Part shown: positions 35,554 through 46,300 of the stretch, one piece after another
How the letters are laid out: each line of letters starts with the position of its first letter
Position numbering within the stretch: position 1 is the first letter of the stretch
The notes under the pieces: generated by a model
Seen by the model: the letters and a program-made list of their open reading frames with translations, nothing else
Database searches by the model: none
What the model was told of the DNA's origin: nothing
Position numbers and translations under genes: made by a program
Assembly: GCA_965230565.1 (NCBI GenBank)
Contig: CBDDLH010000005.1
Coordinates: forward strand, 62,001 to 126,000
DNA from: BCD1 sp965230565
GTDB lineage: Bacteria; Bacteroidota; Bacteroidia; Chitinophagales; Saprospiraceae
Direction of reading: 5' to 3'
Length of the DNA: 64,000 nucleotides

Positions 35554-38379
35554 TTATAATAACTTTTCCTTTAAATAAGACCCGGTATAAGATTCCTTGA
35601 CTTTTACGAGACCCTCCGGAGGCCCCTGAAATACAAGATGCCCGCCTTCTTTACCGCCTTCCGGACCAAGGTCAATGATCCAGTCGGCAGATTTGATGAC
35701 TTCCATATTGTGTTCAACCACCAGGACTGTGTGACCATTTTCTACCAGGGCATTCATTGCTGTAAGCAATTTTCCAATATCCTCGAAGTGCAAGCCGGTA
35801 GTAGGCTCATCAAAAATAAAAAGGATCTTTTCTTTGGAACTTTCTTTGGTCAGGAAGGAGGCCAGTTTCACCCTTTGCGCTTCTCCTCCGGAAAGTGTAC
35901 TGGAAGATTGACCAAGCTGAACATACCCAAGGCCAACATCGAACAATGGCTGCAGTTTCTTCTTAATCTCACGCACATTGCTGAAAAACTCCAATCCTTC
36001 CTCTATGCTCATACTCAGGATATCATAAATGTTCTTGCCTTTGTAATTTACGTCCAATACTTCCTTTTTAAACCGTTGACCGTTACACTCCTCACATTCC
36101 AGCCTTACATCAGCCAGGAACTGCATTTCCACCACTTGTTCCCCTTCACCTTTGCATGCAGGACAGCGGCCACCATCGACGTTAAAAGAGAAATGGGAAG
36201 GTTTGTATCCTCTGATCTTGGAAGTTTGCTGAGCGGCCATGAGGTTCCTGATGGCGTCGTAGGCTTTTACATAGGTCACCGGGTTTGATCTGGAAGATTT
36301 ACCGATAGGATTCTGATCGACAATTTCCACCTGGGTCAGTGCATTCAGATCTCCTTTTAACTCAAGGTGCATGCCAGGAGCGGTGCGGTAGTTTTGGCCA
36401 AAATGTTTGCGTAAAGCTGGATAGAGAATTTTTTTAACCAAGGTAGTTTTACCGGACCCTGAAACACCTGTGACTACGGTAAATGCATTTAGTGGAATCT
36501 TGACATCGATGTTTTTCAGGTTATGCTGTCTGCTACCGATCACTTCGATGAAATTGGCACTTTTTCGGCGTACTTCCGGTAAGGTAATCTCTTTCTTTCC
36601 ACTCATATAAAGAGCGGTAAGGCTGTCTTCAGCATCTTCATATATTTTTTCATAATCACCAGCATATACGATCTCGCCTCCATGAATCCCGGCCCTAGGC
36701 CCTACATCCACCAGATAATCTGCATTTTTGATGATATCCTCTTCGTGTTCAACAACGATGACTGTATTTCCAAGATTCCTCAAGGTCTTCAAAACGCTGA
36801 CCAACCGGCTGGTGTCCCGTGGGTGCAGACCGATACTAGGTTCATCTAAAATATACATCGAACTAGTCAGGTTACTACCAAGGGTTCTGGTCAGATTGAT
36901 CCGTTGTGTTTCGCCACCGCTTAGGGACGAGGAAAGTCTGTTGAGATTTAAATAACTTAACCCAACATCATTCATAAATCTCAACCTGTTGGTGATTTCT
37001 ATGAGTAGCCTTTTGGCAATTTTTTCCTCAAATTCATTCAATTCAATACTGTCAAAGAAGTTGAGCAATTCATCAATCGGCATGGAGGTGAGCTCTGTAA
37101 TGGCTCTATCTCCAACTTTGACATAATTGGCTTCCTTCCTCAATCTTCCGCCATCGCAGGTCGGACAATCCGTTTTGCCACGATACCTTGCGAGCATTAC
37201 GCGATTCTGGATTTTATACAGTTTTTCCTGAAGTTTATCAAAAAAGGTATTGATGCCTCTGAAGTATTGATTTCCGGTCCACAACAATTTCTGTTGATCC
37301 GGGGTCAGGTCCTGCCATGGGCGGTGTACAGGAAAGTCAAACAGGTGAGCGGATTCCAGAAATTTGGTTAGCCATTTGCCGAGTTTTTCCCCTTTCCAGC
37401 AGGCTATGGCTCCGTCGTAGACGGAAAGTGCAGGATTGGGAATAACTTTATTTTTATCAATCCCCATTACCTTACTGAATCCTTCGCAGGAAGGACAGGC
37501 TCCGTAAGGGTTGTTGAAGTTGAATAAGTGGGGGGTAGGCTCCGGAAAAGTGATTCCGTCGAGCTCAAAGCGGTTGTTGAATTCCCTCTTCTCTCCATCA
37601 ATAATTTCGACGATACAGGAACCCTCGCTTTCGATAAAACCCGTCTGTACAGAATCTGCGATACGATTGCTATTGTCTTCATCGTCATGCTTTACAACAA
37701 ATCTATCGACGAGTATCCAAAGTGGTTCTTCTGCAAGTTCGGAAAGTGATTTCTCCAGAAAACCATGATGCTCTTCCAAAACATCTTCGATTTGCTCGAG
37801 ATTTTCTCCTCGTTTTATACGGGTATAACCTTTTTGAAGCAAAAGCTCAAGCTCTGCTTTCATCAGGCGGTTTTTATATTTGCTGGGGAATGGTGCCAGC
37901 AGCAACATTTTGGTGCCTTCTTCAAAACTGTGGATGTAATCCGTTACATCAGCCACTTCGTGTTTTTTGACTTGTTCTCCCGAAACCGGCGAAAAGGTTT
38001 TGCCCACTCGTGCATAAAGCAACCGAAGATAATCGTAAATCTCTGTCAGGGTGCCAACGGTGGAACGGGCATTGCTTGTGCTTACTTTTTGTTCGATAGC
38101 GATTGCGGGGCAAATACCTTTGATATAATCAACCTCAGGTTTTTTCATTCGCATGAGGAACTGCCGGGCATAAGAAGAAAGGCTTTCGACATAACGGCGC
38201 TGGCCTTCCGCAAAGAGGGTCTCCATGGTCAGGGTGGATTTTCCTGAGCCGGAAACACCTGTGACGACTACCAGTTTGTTTTTAGGAATCTGAAGGTCAA
38301 CGTTTTTTAAATTGTTGGACCGGGCGCCTTTGATGTAAATGGCATTTTTGATATCGAGGTCGTTGGTTGTTGCTGACAA
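35554..38379 (-). CDS. uvrA: Excinuclease ABC subunit A
   Basis: A 941-residue DNA damage-recognition ATPase of nucleotide excision repair. It has two ABC modules: first Walker A GVSGSGKST at 41-49 with signature SLSGGETQRINL near 484, second Walker A GVSGSGKTT near 634 with TLSGGEAQRVKL near 830. Zinc-finger cysteines are visible in CPSCEGFS, CPTCDGGR and CPACKGEGEQ with CEECNGQRF. RRYVESLSSYARQFL and IEQKVSTSNARSTVGTLTEI mark the canonical UvrA1. Length is normal. It stands alone; UvrB and UvrC are elsewhere. Confidence 0.97.
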   Translation of the reverse strand: MSATTNDLDIKNAIYIKGARSNNLKNVDLQIPKNKLVVVTGVSGSGKSTLTMETLFAEGQRRYVESLSSYARQFLMRMKKPEVDYIKGICPAIAIEQKVSTSNARSTVGTLTEIYDYLRLLYARVGKTFSPVSGEQVKKHEVADVTDYIHSFEEGTKMLLLAPFPSKYKNRLMKAELELLLQKGYTRIKRGENLEQIEDVLEEHHGFLEKSLSELAEEPLWILVDRFVVKHDDEDNSNRIADSVQTGFIESEGSCIVEIIDGEKREFNNRFELDGITFPEPTPHLFNFNNPYGACPSCEGFSKVMGIDKNKVIPNPALSVYDGAIACWKGEKLGKWLTKFLESAHLFDFPVHRPWQDLTPDQQKLLWTGNQYFRGINTFFDKLQEKLYKIQNRVMLARYRGKTDCPTCDGGRLRKEANYVKVGDRAITELTSMPIDELLNFFDSIELNEFEEKIAKRLLIEITNRLRFMNDVGLSYLNLNRLSSSLSGGETQRINLTRTLGSNLTSSMYILDEPSIGLHPRDTSRLVSVLKTLRNLGNTVIVVEHEEDIIKNADYLVDVGPRAGIHGGEIVYAGDYEKIYEDAEDSLTALYMSGKKEITLPEVRRKSANFIEVIGSRQHNLKNIDVKIPLNAFTVVTGVSGSGKTTLVKKILYPALRKHFGQNYRTAPGMHLELKGDLNALTQVEIVDQNPIGKSSRSNPVTYVKAYDAIRNLMAAQQTSKIRGYKPSHFSFNVDGGRCPACKGEGEQVVEMQFLADVRLECEECNGQRFKKEVLDVNYKGKNIYDILSMSIEEGLEFFSNVREIKKKLQPLFDVGLGYVQLGQSSSTLSGGEAQRVKLASFLTKESSKEKILFIFDEPTTGLHFEDIGKLLTAMNALVENGHTVLVVEHNMEVIKSADWIIDLGPEGGKEGGHLVFQGPPEGLVKVKESYTGSYLKEKLL

Positions 38380-38596
38380 GGCTTATCTCAATTTTAGGAT
38401 ATTCAAAAAGATTCGGGAAACGGTAAATATACCTCAAGTTGGACAAAATCACAACCTGATTATTTTTAATTTACAACACGGTTTAAGGAAAAGGAGTTCA
38501 AAGTTGGTAAGATATTGCGTACCTACAGCACGCTGGCCTAAACATAGGGCGGGGAGTTACCGGGATTTGGTCCCGATGGGACCATGATTTGCCAAC

Positions 38597-38617
38597 AAAA
38601 AAAGCCCCAATTGGGGC
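38597..38617 (-). terminator. Intrinsic terminator, distal, after the sigma factor gene
   Basis: On the minus strand the perfect palindrome GCCCCAATTGGGGC (38604-38617) is followed at once by a run of seven T. This is a classic rho-independent terminator for leftward transcription. Confidence 0.8.
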
Positions 38618-38670
38618 TTAATCTCAGTAACGGCCTCATAGAGGTCCAATCCCGATGCTAGAAAATAAAA

Positions 38671-38722
38671 AGGCCGCGAATATCCAGGAGTGCTGCTTAA
38701 TAATTTGGACATTCACGGCCAT
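38671..38722 (-). terminator. Hairpin terminator, proximal, after the sigma factor gene
   Basis: On the minus strand GGCCGTGAATGTCCAA pairs with the downstream TCCTGGATATTCGCGGCC (38671-38687 side) across about 20 bases and is followed by TTTTTATTTTC. It lies 44 bases beyond the sigma factor stop. Confidence 0.65.
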
Positions 38723-38765
38723 GAAATACCGCTTAAGGGCATTCATTTAGTTTTGCATAAAAGGA

Positions 38766-39347
38766 TTACTGGAGAACTACTTCGTTCTCTTCAACCATTT
38801 TACGGATGTTGATCAACGCATATCTCATACGGCCGAGGGCAGTATTGATGCTCACGCGGGTCAACTTAGCAATTTCTTTAAAACTCATGTCAGCATAGTG
38901 ACGAAGAATAACTACCTCTCTTTGCTCAGGAGGTAACATGTCGACGAGCTTGCGGACTTTATCGTGCGTCTGGCTGCGAATGATACGCTGCTCAGCATTG
39001 TCGTCAGAGATCTTGAGTACGTCGAAGATGTCAAAAGTTTCGGTTGGGGAAACTTTAGGGCGACGTTTGTTGCGGCGGAAATAATCCACGCACATGTTAT
39101 AGGAGATGCGCATGGCCCACTGCAGGAATTTACCTTCGTGGTTGTACTTACCCTTGCGAAGGGTATCAATGATTTTAATAAATACTTCCTGGAAAATATC
39201 TTCAGCAAGGCTCTGGTCCTTTACGAAAAGATAAATGGAGGTGAAAATCTTTTGTTTGTGTCTTTCCAGCAGTGTTTCGAAACTACGTTCGTCTCCTTGT
39301 AGGTATAGATTAATTAACTGCTGGTCATTAAGCGGTGTAACTTGCAT
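38766..39347 (-). CDS. RNA polymerase sigma factor, ECF type
   Basis: A 193-residue sigma-70 family protein. Region 2 spans about 20-95, with ERHKQKIFTSIYLFVKDQSL and AEDIFQEVFIKIIDTLRKG (core binding), then GKFLQWAMRISYNMCVDYFRR (-10 recognition). Region 4 spans about 130-180, with LPPEQREVVILRHYADMSF and the helix-turn-helix FKEIAKLTRVSINTALGRMR. There is no region 1 or 3, as in ECF sigmas. No anti-sigma gene is adjacent, so regulation is probably transcriptional. Two terminators follow it, and a candidate -7 element lies about 120 bases upstream. Confidence 0.93.
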   Translation of the reverse strand: MQVTPLNDQQLINLYLQGDERSFETLLERHKQKIFTSIYLFVKDQSLAEDIFQEVFIKIIDTLRKGKYNHEGKFLQWAMRISYNMCVDYFRRNKRRPKVSPTETFDIFDVLKISDDNAEQRIIRSQTHDKVRKLVDMLPPEQREVVILRHYADMSFKEIAKLTRVSINTALGRMRYALINIRKMVEENEVVLQ

Positions 39348-39660
39348 AACTAAATAATTGTTGAGATTATGGGATAATTTATTTAGTGTAGAAGTTACTT
39401 TCTATAAACCGCTGTTTTGATTAAAGAATAGAATTAAAAATGAAATTTTGTGCGTGAACACATGCCAAAGATATAAGCAACGAATTAAAAAAACCAGTTT
39501 TTTACCTTTTTTTTTCAAAATTAACATGATTTTAAGACTTTGGATGCCTGATTTTAACCCAGAAATCAGCCGGCAGACCTAATATGGATGGGGTTTAATT
39601 GGTAAACTAAAATAACCAACGTATTTTGGGCCATTATTTATTCCGAAAACCTAGAGGCAA
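39348..39660. other. Divergent gap between sigma factor and M3 peptidase genes
   Basis: The 313-base divergent region is AT-rich, with T and A runs around 39486-39520. On the minus strand TATCTTTG (39473-39466) matches TAnnTTTG; no TTG lies at the expected distance, though CTGG does. It would give a sigma-gene leader of about 110 nucleotides. No convincing promoter was found for the rightward peptidase gene. Confidence 0.4.
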
Positions 39661-41355
39661 ATGATTTTCGAGGATTTTATCTACCAAAGACCGGACATTG
39701 ATGCTTTCTCTGAAACCTTCCAAAAATATCTTTCTGACTTCGATGCAGCCGCTGATTTTGAAGTTCACGAAGCTGCTTTCTCCCGTCTGAATGAATTGAG
39801 AATGGAATTTATGTCAATGTACAATCTTTGCTACATAAGACATACCATGGATGTAACTGATAAATTCTATGATGAGGAGAATAATTTTTACGATAATTAT
39901 ATGCCTCAGTTCCAAAATCTGAGGAACCAGTTTTATCAGGCCCTTATTAATTCCAGATTTAAAGAACAGCTTCAGGCTAAATGGGGAGACCAATTATTTG
40001 CTCTGGCCGATCAGCAATTGAAGACCTTTAAACCAGAGATCCAGGATGACCTTGTTGAGGAAAATCAACTGGGAAGTGAGTATACACGCCTCAAGGCCGG
40101 AGCCAAGATCGTATTTGAAGGCGATGTGTATAATTTATCGTCCATCCATATTCCGGAAACTTCCCAGGATCGGGAAACAAGGAAAGCAGCTTCTGAAACC
40201 AAATGGGAATTTTTTAAGGAGCAACAGGATAAATTTGATGAGATCTTTGATAAACTGGTAAAAACCAGGCACAGAATTGCTCAAAAACTTGGGTTTGAAA
40301 ATTTCGTGGAACTCGGTTATGCCCGTATGCAGCGGACAGATTATACTCCGGAAATGGTCGCTCACTTCAGAGATCAGGTCAAGGAACATATCGTGCCGAT
40401 TGCTAACAGTTTATATGCCAGACAAGCTAAACGACTTGGACTGGAAGGTTTAAAATACTACGACGAAGAGTATAAGTTCACTTCCGGAAACCCAAAACCA
40501 AAGGGCTCACCGGACTGGATAATTGAGAATGCTTCAAAGATGTATTCGGCACTCGCTCCGGAAACAGAGACTTTTTTCAATTTCATGCGTCAGAATAACC
40601 TGATGGACCTCGTCACCCGGCCTGGAAAATCAACGGGAGGTTATTGTACGTATATTGGGAAATATAAAGCACCTTTTATTTTCTCCAATTTTACCGGTAC
40701 CAGTGCTGATATCGATGTACTGACACATGAAGCCGGACATGCCTTCCAGGTTTTTTCAAGCAGAGACCTTGGACTGAATGAATACAACTGGCCAACTTAT
40801 GAGGCTTGTGAGATCCATTCCATGAGCATGGAATTCTTCACATGGCCATGGATGGACCTGTTTTTTAAGGAAGATGCTGATAAATATAAATTTGCTCATT
40901 TGGCTTCTTCTATAACATTTTTGCCTTATGGTGTGGCAGTAGATGAGTTTCAGCATTTCGTATATGAAAATCCTGAAGTAACTCCAAAAGAGCGGAAAGA
41001 AGCGTGGAAAACTATTGAAAAGAAATATCTGCCGCATCGTGATTATGCCGACAATTCATTCCTGGAAGCAGGAGGATTTTGGCAAAAACAAAGTCACATT
41101 TTTGTGGCACCATTTTATTATATCGATTACACTTTAGCCCAGGTTTGTGCCTTTCAGTTTTGGAAAAAAGATCAAGAAGATCATGAAAAAGCATGGAAAG
41201 ATTACCTGAATTTGTGTAAATTGGGCGGTAGTAAGCCATTTTTAGCATTGGTAAAAGAAGCAAATTTACAATCTCCCTTTGAGGAAGGGGGTGTGAAATC
41301 CATCGTTTTTACCATTCGGGACTGGCTGGATGCGGTTGATGATTCAACCTTCTGA
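39661..41355 (+). CDS. M3 family oligoendopeptidase
   Basis: A 564-residue cytoplasmic zinc peptidase of the oligoendopeptidase F/M3 type. The zinc motif HEAGH spans H356-H360 (E357 catalytic) in DVLTHEAGHAFQ, and the third ligand region is YEACEIHSMSMEFFTWPW. The C-terminal third carries FLEAGGFWQKQSHIFVAPFYYIDY-type wording (HIFVAPFYYIDYTLAQVCAF) typical of this subgroup. It degrades short peptides. No signal peptide is present. It stands alone, 87 bases before the transferase gene. Confidence 0.95.
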   Translation: MIFEDFIYQRPDIDAFSETFQKYLSDFDAAADFEVHEAAFSRLNELRMEFMSMYNLCYIRHTMDVTDKFYDEENNFYDNYMPQFQNLRNQFYQALINSRFKEQLQAKWGDQLFALADQQLKTFKPEIQDDLVEENQLGSEYTRLKAGAKIVFEGDVYNLSSIHIPETSQDRETRKAASETKWEFFKEQQDKFDEIFDKLVKTRHRIAQKLGFENFVELGYARMQRTDYTPEMVAHFRDQVKEHIVPIANSLYARQAKRLGLEGLKYYDEEYKFTSGNPKPKGSPDWIIENASKMYSALAPETETFFNFMRQNNLMDLVTRPGKSTGGYCTYIGKYKAPFIFSNFTGTSADIDVLTHEAGHAFQVFSSRDLGLNEYNWPTYEACEIHSMSMEFFTWPWMDLFFKEDADKYKFAHLASSITFLPYGVAVDEFQHFVYENPEVTPKERKEAWKTIEKKYLPHRDYADNSFLEAGGFWQKQSHIFVAPFYYIDYTLAQVCAFQFWKKDQEDHEKAWKDYLNLCKLGGSKPFLALVKEANLQSPFEEGGVKSIVFTIRDWLDAVDDSTF

Positions 41356-41442
41356 AACCCTTCAATTAAAAGAACATACTAAGCAACTAACATACTATAT
41401 TAAGCAACTGAACATATTTCCAAGAACCGAAATCCCACAAAC

Positions 41443-42594
41443 ATGTTTATCCTATTGTTAAACTTCCTCACGGCATTTTTATTAACTTATTTTGCCATAC
41501 CGTCCATCATCAAGGTGGCTCATCAAAAGAAACTTTTTGATGTTCCTGTTGGTCGGAGCTCCCACACTGTCAATACCCCGTCCCTGGGAGGCATCGCCAT
41601 TTTTTCCGGCGCCATTTTCTCTTTTATCATGTGGACCCCTTTTGATGAATTCGCCAATTTGCAATACATTTTGTGTGCCTTCATCATACTATTCCTCGTT
41701 GGAGCCAGAGATGATATTGCCCCTTTATCACCCAAATACAAACTTGCCGGGCAGATACTGGCGGCTTTGATCCTGATCTTCAAGTCGGATATTATTCTCG
41801 ACGGGTTCTATGGCCTTTTCGGTATAACGGCTGATATCCCGTATTGGGTGTCCGTTATCATTACCCTTTTTACCATGCTGGTAATTATTAATGCTTTCAA
41901 TCTGATTGACGGAATTGACGGACTGGCGGGAAGTATCGGGGTGTTGATCATCGGAACACTTGGAGCCTGGTTTTTTTTGACAGGGAACTGGGGCTATACG
42001 GCCATAGCTTTTGCGACCGTAGGAGCCATTACCGGATTTTTAAAATACAATTTTACTCCAGCCAAAATATTTATGGGAGATACCGGAGCTTTACTTATCG
42101 GGTTGGCGTCCTGTATTCTTGTAATTGAATTCATTGATATGAATACGGCACTGGAGTCTGCCAGTCCATATAAATTTCAGGCTTCTCCTGTTGTTGCTAT
42201 CGGCATTCTGATCATTCCTTTATTTGATACCTTGAGAGTTTTTGTTACCCGCATCCTTCGCGGGCATTCTCCATTTCATCCTGACAGAAGACATATTCAC
42301 CATCTGTTGATCGATTTTGGTTTTGGCCATACTACTGCAACGATGATCCTTTTCTTTGTCAATATGTTTTTCATTTGTTTTGTGCTTTGGGGGCACAACA
42401 GGATGGGCATGCATGTAATGCTGGGAGTATTAGCCGTTTCGGCATCCATTATGACTTTCTTTTTGCATAAGGCCGTGGTCCGCAAAAAGAAATTACAGCT
42501 ATTGGAAGAGCCAAAATTTAAGAAAAACGGAAAGTACAAGGAAAAAGAAGGCATCAAGATTGATCAGGTATTCACCGAATTGATCGAGCAGTGA
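41443..42594 (+). CDS. WecA/MraY-like undecaprenyl-phosphate sugar-1-phosphate transferase
   Basis: A 383-residue polytopic membrane enzyme of glycosyltransferase family 4. About ten helices are predicted. The conserved cytosolic motifs are GRSSHTVNTPSLGGIAIF (38-55), the Mg-binding NAFNLIDGIDGLAGS (149-163), FMGDTGALL (from about 209) and the WecA-type HPDRRHIHHLLIDFG (from about 279). It transfers a sugar phosphate, usually GlcNAc-1-P, to undecaprenyl phosphate to start a surface glycan. The HxxHH-like motif and lack of a mur operon argue for WecA over MraY. crcB starts 10 bases downstream. Confidence 0.92.
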   Translation: MFILLLNFLTAFLLTYFAIPSIIKVAHQKKLFDVPVGRSSHTVNTPSLGGIAIFSGAIFSFIMWTPFDEFANLQYILCAFIILFLVGARDDIAPLSPKYKLAGQILAALILIFKSDIILDGFYGLFGITADIPYWVSVIITLFTMLVIINAFNLIDGIDGLAGSIGVLIIGTLGAWFFLTGNWGYTAIAFATVGAITGFLKYNFTPAKIFMGDTGALLIGLASCILVIEFIDMNTALESASPYKFQASPVVAIGILIIPLFDTLRVFVTRILRGHSPFHPDRRHIHHLLIDFGFGHTTATMILFFVNMFFICFVLWGHNRMGMHVMLGVLAVSASIMTFFLHKAVVRKKKLQLLEEPKFKKNGKYKEKEGIKIDQVFTELIEQ

Positions 42595-42604
42595 AAAAAT
42601 CAGT

Positions 42605-42967
42605 ATGACTTCATTGATCTACGTTTTTGTCGGAGGCGGATTGGGTAGTTTGTCGCGTTACGGTATAGCGAGGGCTTTGGCTGCATTTGAGCTTGACTTT
42701 CCCCTGGCAACACTTATTGCTAATGCATTAAGCTGCATTATTCTGGGCTTTTTGATGAGTCTTGGGTTTAAAGGAACTATGTCGGTAGAATTGAGATTGC
42801 TATTTCTCACCGGCTTTTGTGGAGGATTCAGTACTTTTTCCACCTTTTCAGGCGAGACCTTTGCATTATTTCAAAATGGCAGTACCCTTTATGGATTTTT
42901 GAATATTGGTCTGAATGTGATCATCTGTTTAATCTGTGTTTATATCGGATTGAAGTTAGGCGAATGA
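42605..42967 (+). CDS. crcB: Fluoride exporter CrcB/FluC
   Basis: A 120-residue protein with four membrane helices. It shows GGGLGSLSRYGIARAL at the start, the conserved NALSCIILGFLM and GFCGGFSTFSTFSGE, the latter containing the phenylalanine-rich fluoride path. FluC proteins are dual-topology dimers that let F- leave the cell. It starts 10 bases after the transferase gene and is probably cotranscribed with it. No fluoride riboswitch is visible. Its last 12 bases overlap the 3' end of a gene on the opposite strand. Confidence 0.95.
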   Translation: MTSLIYVFVGGGLGSLSRYGIARALAAFELDFPLATLIANALSCIILGFLMSLGFKGTMSVELRLLFLTGFCGGFSTFSTFSGETFALFQNGSTLYGFLNIGLNVIICLICVYIGLKLGE

Positions 42968-43255
42968 TTCTAAAAGTTTGCTCTGTAAATCATCCAGTTT
43001 ATTTTGATTTTCGACCTCTAAAAACAAATCTTTTTCCCCGCGTTTCCCTGTAATGAGCCAACCATAAGTATTAAGCCCCCATATCAATACTTTTTCCATG
43101 CTTTCAATTTCATCAAACGGAATGGTGAGTTGCAGGTGACTTTCTGAAAAATCAAGGAGTTGGAAACTGAGACAATTTTGTTTCAGTTCGAGTAGACCTT
43201 TGAGATGTTGCTTTCCGTCCCAAAGGTATGCGGAGGGATTGGTTGTATAAAACAT
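42956..43255 (-). CDS. Small cytoplasmic protein of unknown function
   Basis: A 99-residue protein with ordinary composition and an ATG at 43255. It has a beta-rich first half (PSAYLWDGKQHLKGLLEL, LSFQLLDFS, LQLTIPFDEIESMEKVL) and an amphipathic C-terminal helix (KLDDLQSKLLESFA). The strand pattern followed by one helix suggests a PH/GRAM-like fold, but I cannot assign a family. It overlaps the end of crcB by 12 bases in convergent arrangement, which argues that both stops are real. Confidence 0.6.
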   Translation of the reverse strand: MFYTTNPSAYLWDGKQHLKGLLELKQNCLSFQLLDFSESHLQLTIPFDEIESMEKVLIWGLNTYGWLITGKRGEKDLFLEVENQNKLDDLQSKLLESFA

Positions 43256-43271
43256 AGGAAAACATTAAAGT

Positions 43272-43297
43272 AAGCAGGCGGAATAATCCGCCTGCTT
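43272..43297 (-). terminator. Hairpin after the 1605-residue protein gene
   Basis: The perfect 10-bp arms AAGCAGGCGG (43272-43281) and CCGCCTGCTT (43288-43297) flank a six-base AATAAT loop. It lies 75 bases beyond the stop of the leftward gene. The following minus-strand sequence (ACTTTAATGTTTTCC) has a weak U-tract, so termination is likely but not certain. Confidence 0.55.
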
Positions 43298-43371
43298 GGA
43301 TAAGAGAGAGCACTGAATCTAGCGGATGGTCAAGTTTAAATTTTCAATTTCATTTAAACATTGACTTTCCT

Positions 43372-46300
43372 CTAGTACATTACTACAAATTTCTTGAGGT
43401 AAGTCGTACCGTCTTGATGCTGTAAACGCAGGAAGTATACCCCTGGCTTAAGCATACTGATATCCAGATCAACCGGACCTTCTGCCATGATTGGGTTTTT
43501 GAATTTTTGTACCTGAACGCCGTTGCTGTTCAAGATCTGTAGGTCGTAAATTCCTTCAACAGGCACTTTTATGATCAGGTCCTGGATGGCAGGTACCGGG
43601 TAAACTGTCACATCAGGTGGTCCTGGAAGATCAATCATAACAAGGTTGCTAAGAATCTCTTCCCCTTCAAAAGTGGTTCCTATGATTTGGTATTCAATGG
43701 TGCCTTCATTGGTTGGATTCGGATCCGTGAAGGAGTAAGTCGATACCCCTGTTTCAGCCAGGACTGCACCGAAGTCCATCCAGTCGCTTCCTGGAAAACG
43801 CCTCCTCAGCCAGAAATCAAACCAATCTGCATCGCTGACTGTCCAGTCAAGCACGATTTCGTTGATATTAATAACATCTACGTTCAGGTCAATAACCGGT
43901 GGCAGAACATCATCCTCGCAAGGGGAACAAACTTCGCCATAACCCAATAACCAGTTAGAGCTATTTCCATTTTGGGCAAAGTTGTTCAGCGTACCGTCAT
44001 TGCCGTTGCCTGATTGATCTGTCAAAACGGTCAGTGCCGTATTGTCTCCACCCGGAATACCTTCATTTGCCGGGAAATAAGTTACCAGACCCTGTTCATT
44101 TCCTGTAAGACCACAATTAAAGACTTCAGCAATCTGGTCGTCAGAACGGGCATAATCCCATATCCTGATCTCATCTATCAAACCTTCCCAGGGGCGTCCC
44201 TGGTTGCCACTTCCTGGTGCTCCGATCCTGAAGGTGCCTGACATATCATAAGGAGCACCGGCAAAATTGACAAAGAAAACGCCATCAACGAATATCCTTG
44301 TTTCTGTACCCGTTTTAGTGTAGGCCACATGGTGCCAGTTATTGTCATTGATCGGGAATGCCGGTAAACTTGTACACAGGTTTTGTCCGCCAGGACAAAG
44401 AGGGGCAAAGACCACTCTTAAATCACCGTTACAATCCCCGATTCCGAAGTCCTCATCATCCCATGAGATCAACCACCGGAAGTCAGAAATGTTATTGTTC
44501 TGGCAGGTACCCACAAGCGTGCTTTCAGAATTAAACCACATTTCAACAGTAAAATCAGTGTTTCCGGAGAATGGAGAATTCACTTCCACGTAATCATCCT
44601 CTCCGTCAAAATGAAGGGCATTGCACTCTTGAAGAGGCTCATCATCACAATCCGGCAACTCAATGCAATGTAATAAATGACAACACTCGATGCTCAGGGA
44701 ATCCTCCGGACGTTCGTATCTCAAACTGATATTGAAACAGAAGTCGGGTGGGGATGGACCTGCACTCGGATCAATGTGAATAGGACCCACAGTGATCAGT
44801 TGTCCGTCATGGCTCGGGTAATCCTGACCAAGGAAAACCAGATCTTCTGCAATGGTATCATTTGGAAAACCTAATTCCACAAACTTGACAGCATTTACCG
44901 TAAACCCGGAGTGGTTGTAAAAGGAGAAGTAATATTCGATGTCGCCATTAGGGCCACAGACTATTTCCTCGTTTTCGAGCCACATACAATCATTACATTC
45001 TACATACAAAGTTTGGGTACATACGACAGAGTCCTGGGCAAACCAGTTGACTACTATTTCTACAGGATCAGTAGTAGTTATACCTTCCAGACAGAAATCC
45101 ATAAGGAAATCACCGGCCACCTCCGGAATGAAACCTCCTCCACTGTGTGACCACATCAGGTCCTTTTTATAGACCAGATTGCTATAAGACCATTGGTGCG
45201 GCAGCGGGAAATCGATGTCACCGAAAATAACCCCAGGTGTTGTAATGACAGTTTGGATGTTCGTAAAGTACATGTCGTCAAAATTGTTGGTCACCTCGAG
45301 GCGATAACAACAATCCGTACTGTCGTTTTCCATGTTAAGCGGAATAAGGTCAGCCCAGACATCCTCACATGGTGGACAATCAGGGATCGGAATGCAGTAC
45401 AAGGTACTGTCGAAACAGCAGTATAATTCTTCAGGGCCTTCGTGTGCGTAAATGTTGTAGCAGAGGTCTTGTCCTGCTAATTGATACCCATCCGTAATGA
45501 CGATTTGTCCAGTCCAGCTGCTTCCCGGAGCAATAGAAACAGGCCCTTGTGTGTAAACGCCAGCAACAGGAGTAGGGCTGATTACATCCAATTTAGCTAA
45601 ACCAATGGTGATTTGGCTGGATGGAGGGTTCGTCAGGGTGAATTCATAAATCACATCCGGCCCGTCGCAATAAATAGTGTCTGATGAGGTATACAAACAT
45701 TCAGGCACCGGCTCACATTCAAATTCGAATAGGGTATCACAAACCATTTCATAATCCTCATCTAACCATTCTACAAGAACTTGCTGAGGTGTATTTTGGA
45801 TATTCTCCAGGCAGAATTGGAAAAAGTTATTGAATTGCCCGGTTGGTAGAGGGCCTCCTGCTGAAGGGACAAGGGTTACACTTTCTCCAGGATTGATGGG
45901 ATCCCATAGGCCGGGTCCTATCAAATCTGGATCATATTCAAGTTCCACTCCACCGAGGGCAGTAACTCTAATACCGTAAACATTGCCCAACTGATTGTCA
46001 TAGGAGAGCTCCCAGCAGCAATCACCAGAGGCTTCGATGGCGCTGGAGGAGGAAACAGAGAGCCCCTCGCAATTTTGTGGAGGACAGTTTGGGCAGTCGA
46101 CTACTTCTACATCACCCAGATTCCCCTTTTCATAGGTAGAGACAGGGCCATCATTGGCGTCAATAAAGATATATCCGGAATATGGGCCAATATTGGGAGG
46201 AGCAATGGCAAAACCATAGGTTACATTACCATCCGTTCCAAATTGAAGTGCATTACCCGAAGCATAGATCCAATTGTCACAATTTTCTGGTTCCACAGAT

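Larger units (their letters stand above)
38380..38765. other. Gap between uvrA and the sigma factor gene
   Basis: This 386-base region has no gene. The half nearest uvrA should hold its promoter, but I found no exact TAnnTTTG. A small palindrome GGTCCCGATGGGACC lies at 38567-38581. The half nearest the sigma gene contains two successive minus-strand terminator-like hairpins, listed separately, about 50 bases apart. The interval between them could be an additional short transcript, but no promoter is visible. Confidence 0.45.

Noticed and set aside
35638..36288. 216-residue plus-strand frame inside uvrA
   Set aside because: It is antisense to the conserved second ABC module of uvrA and has no recognisable domain or leader.
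42595..42604. Fluoride riboswitch for crcB
   Set aside because: Only 10 bases separate the transferase stop from crcB, and nothing in the preceding coding end resembles the crcB motif.
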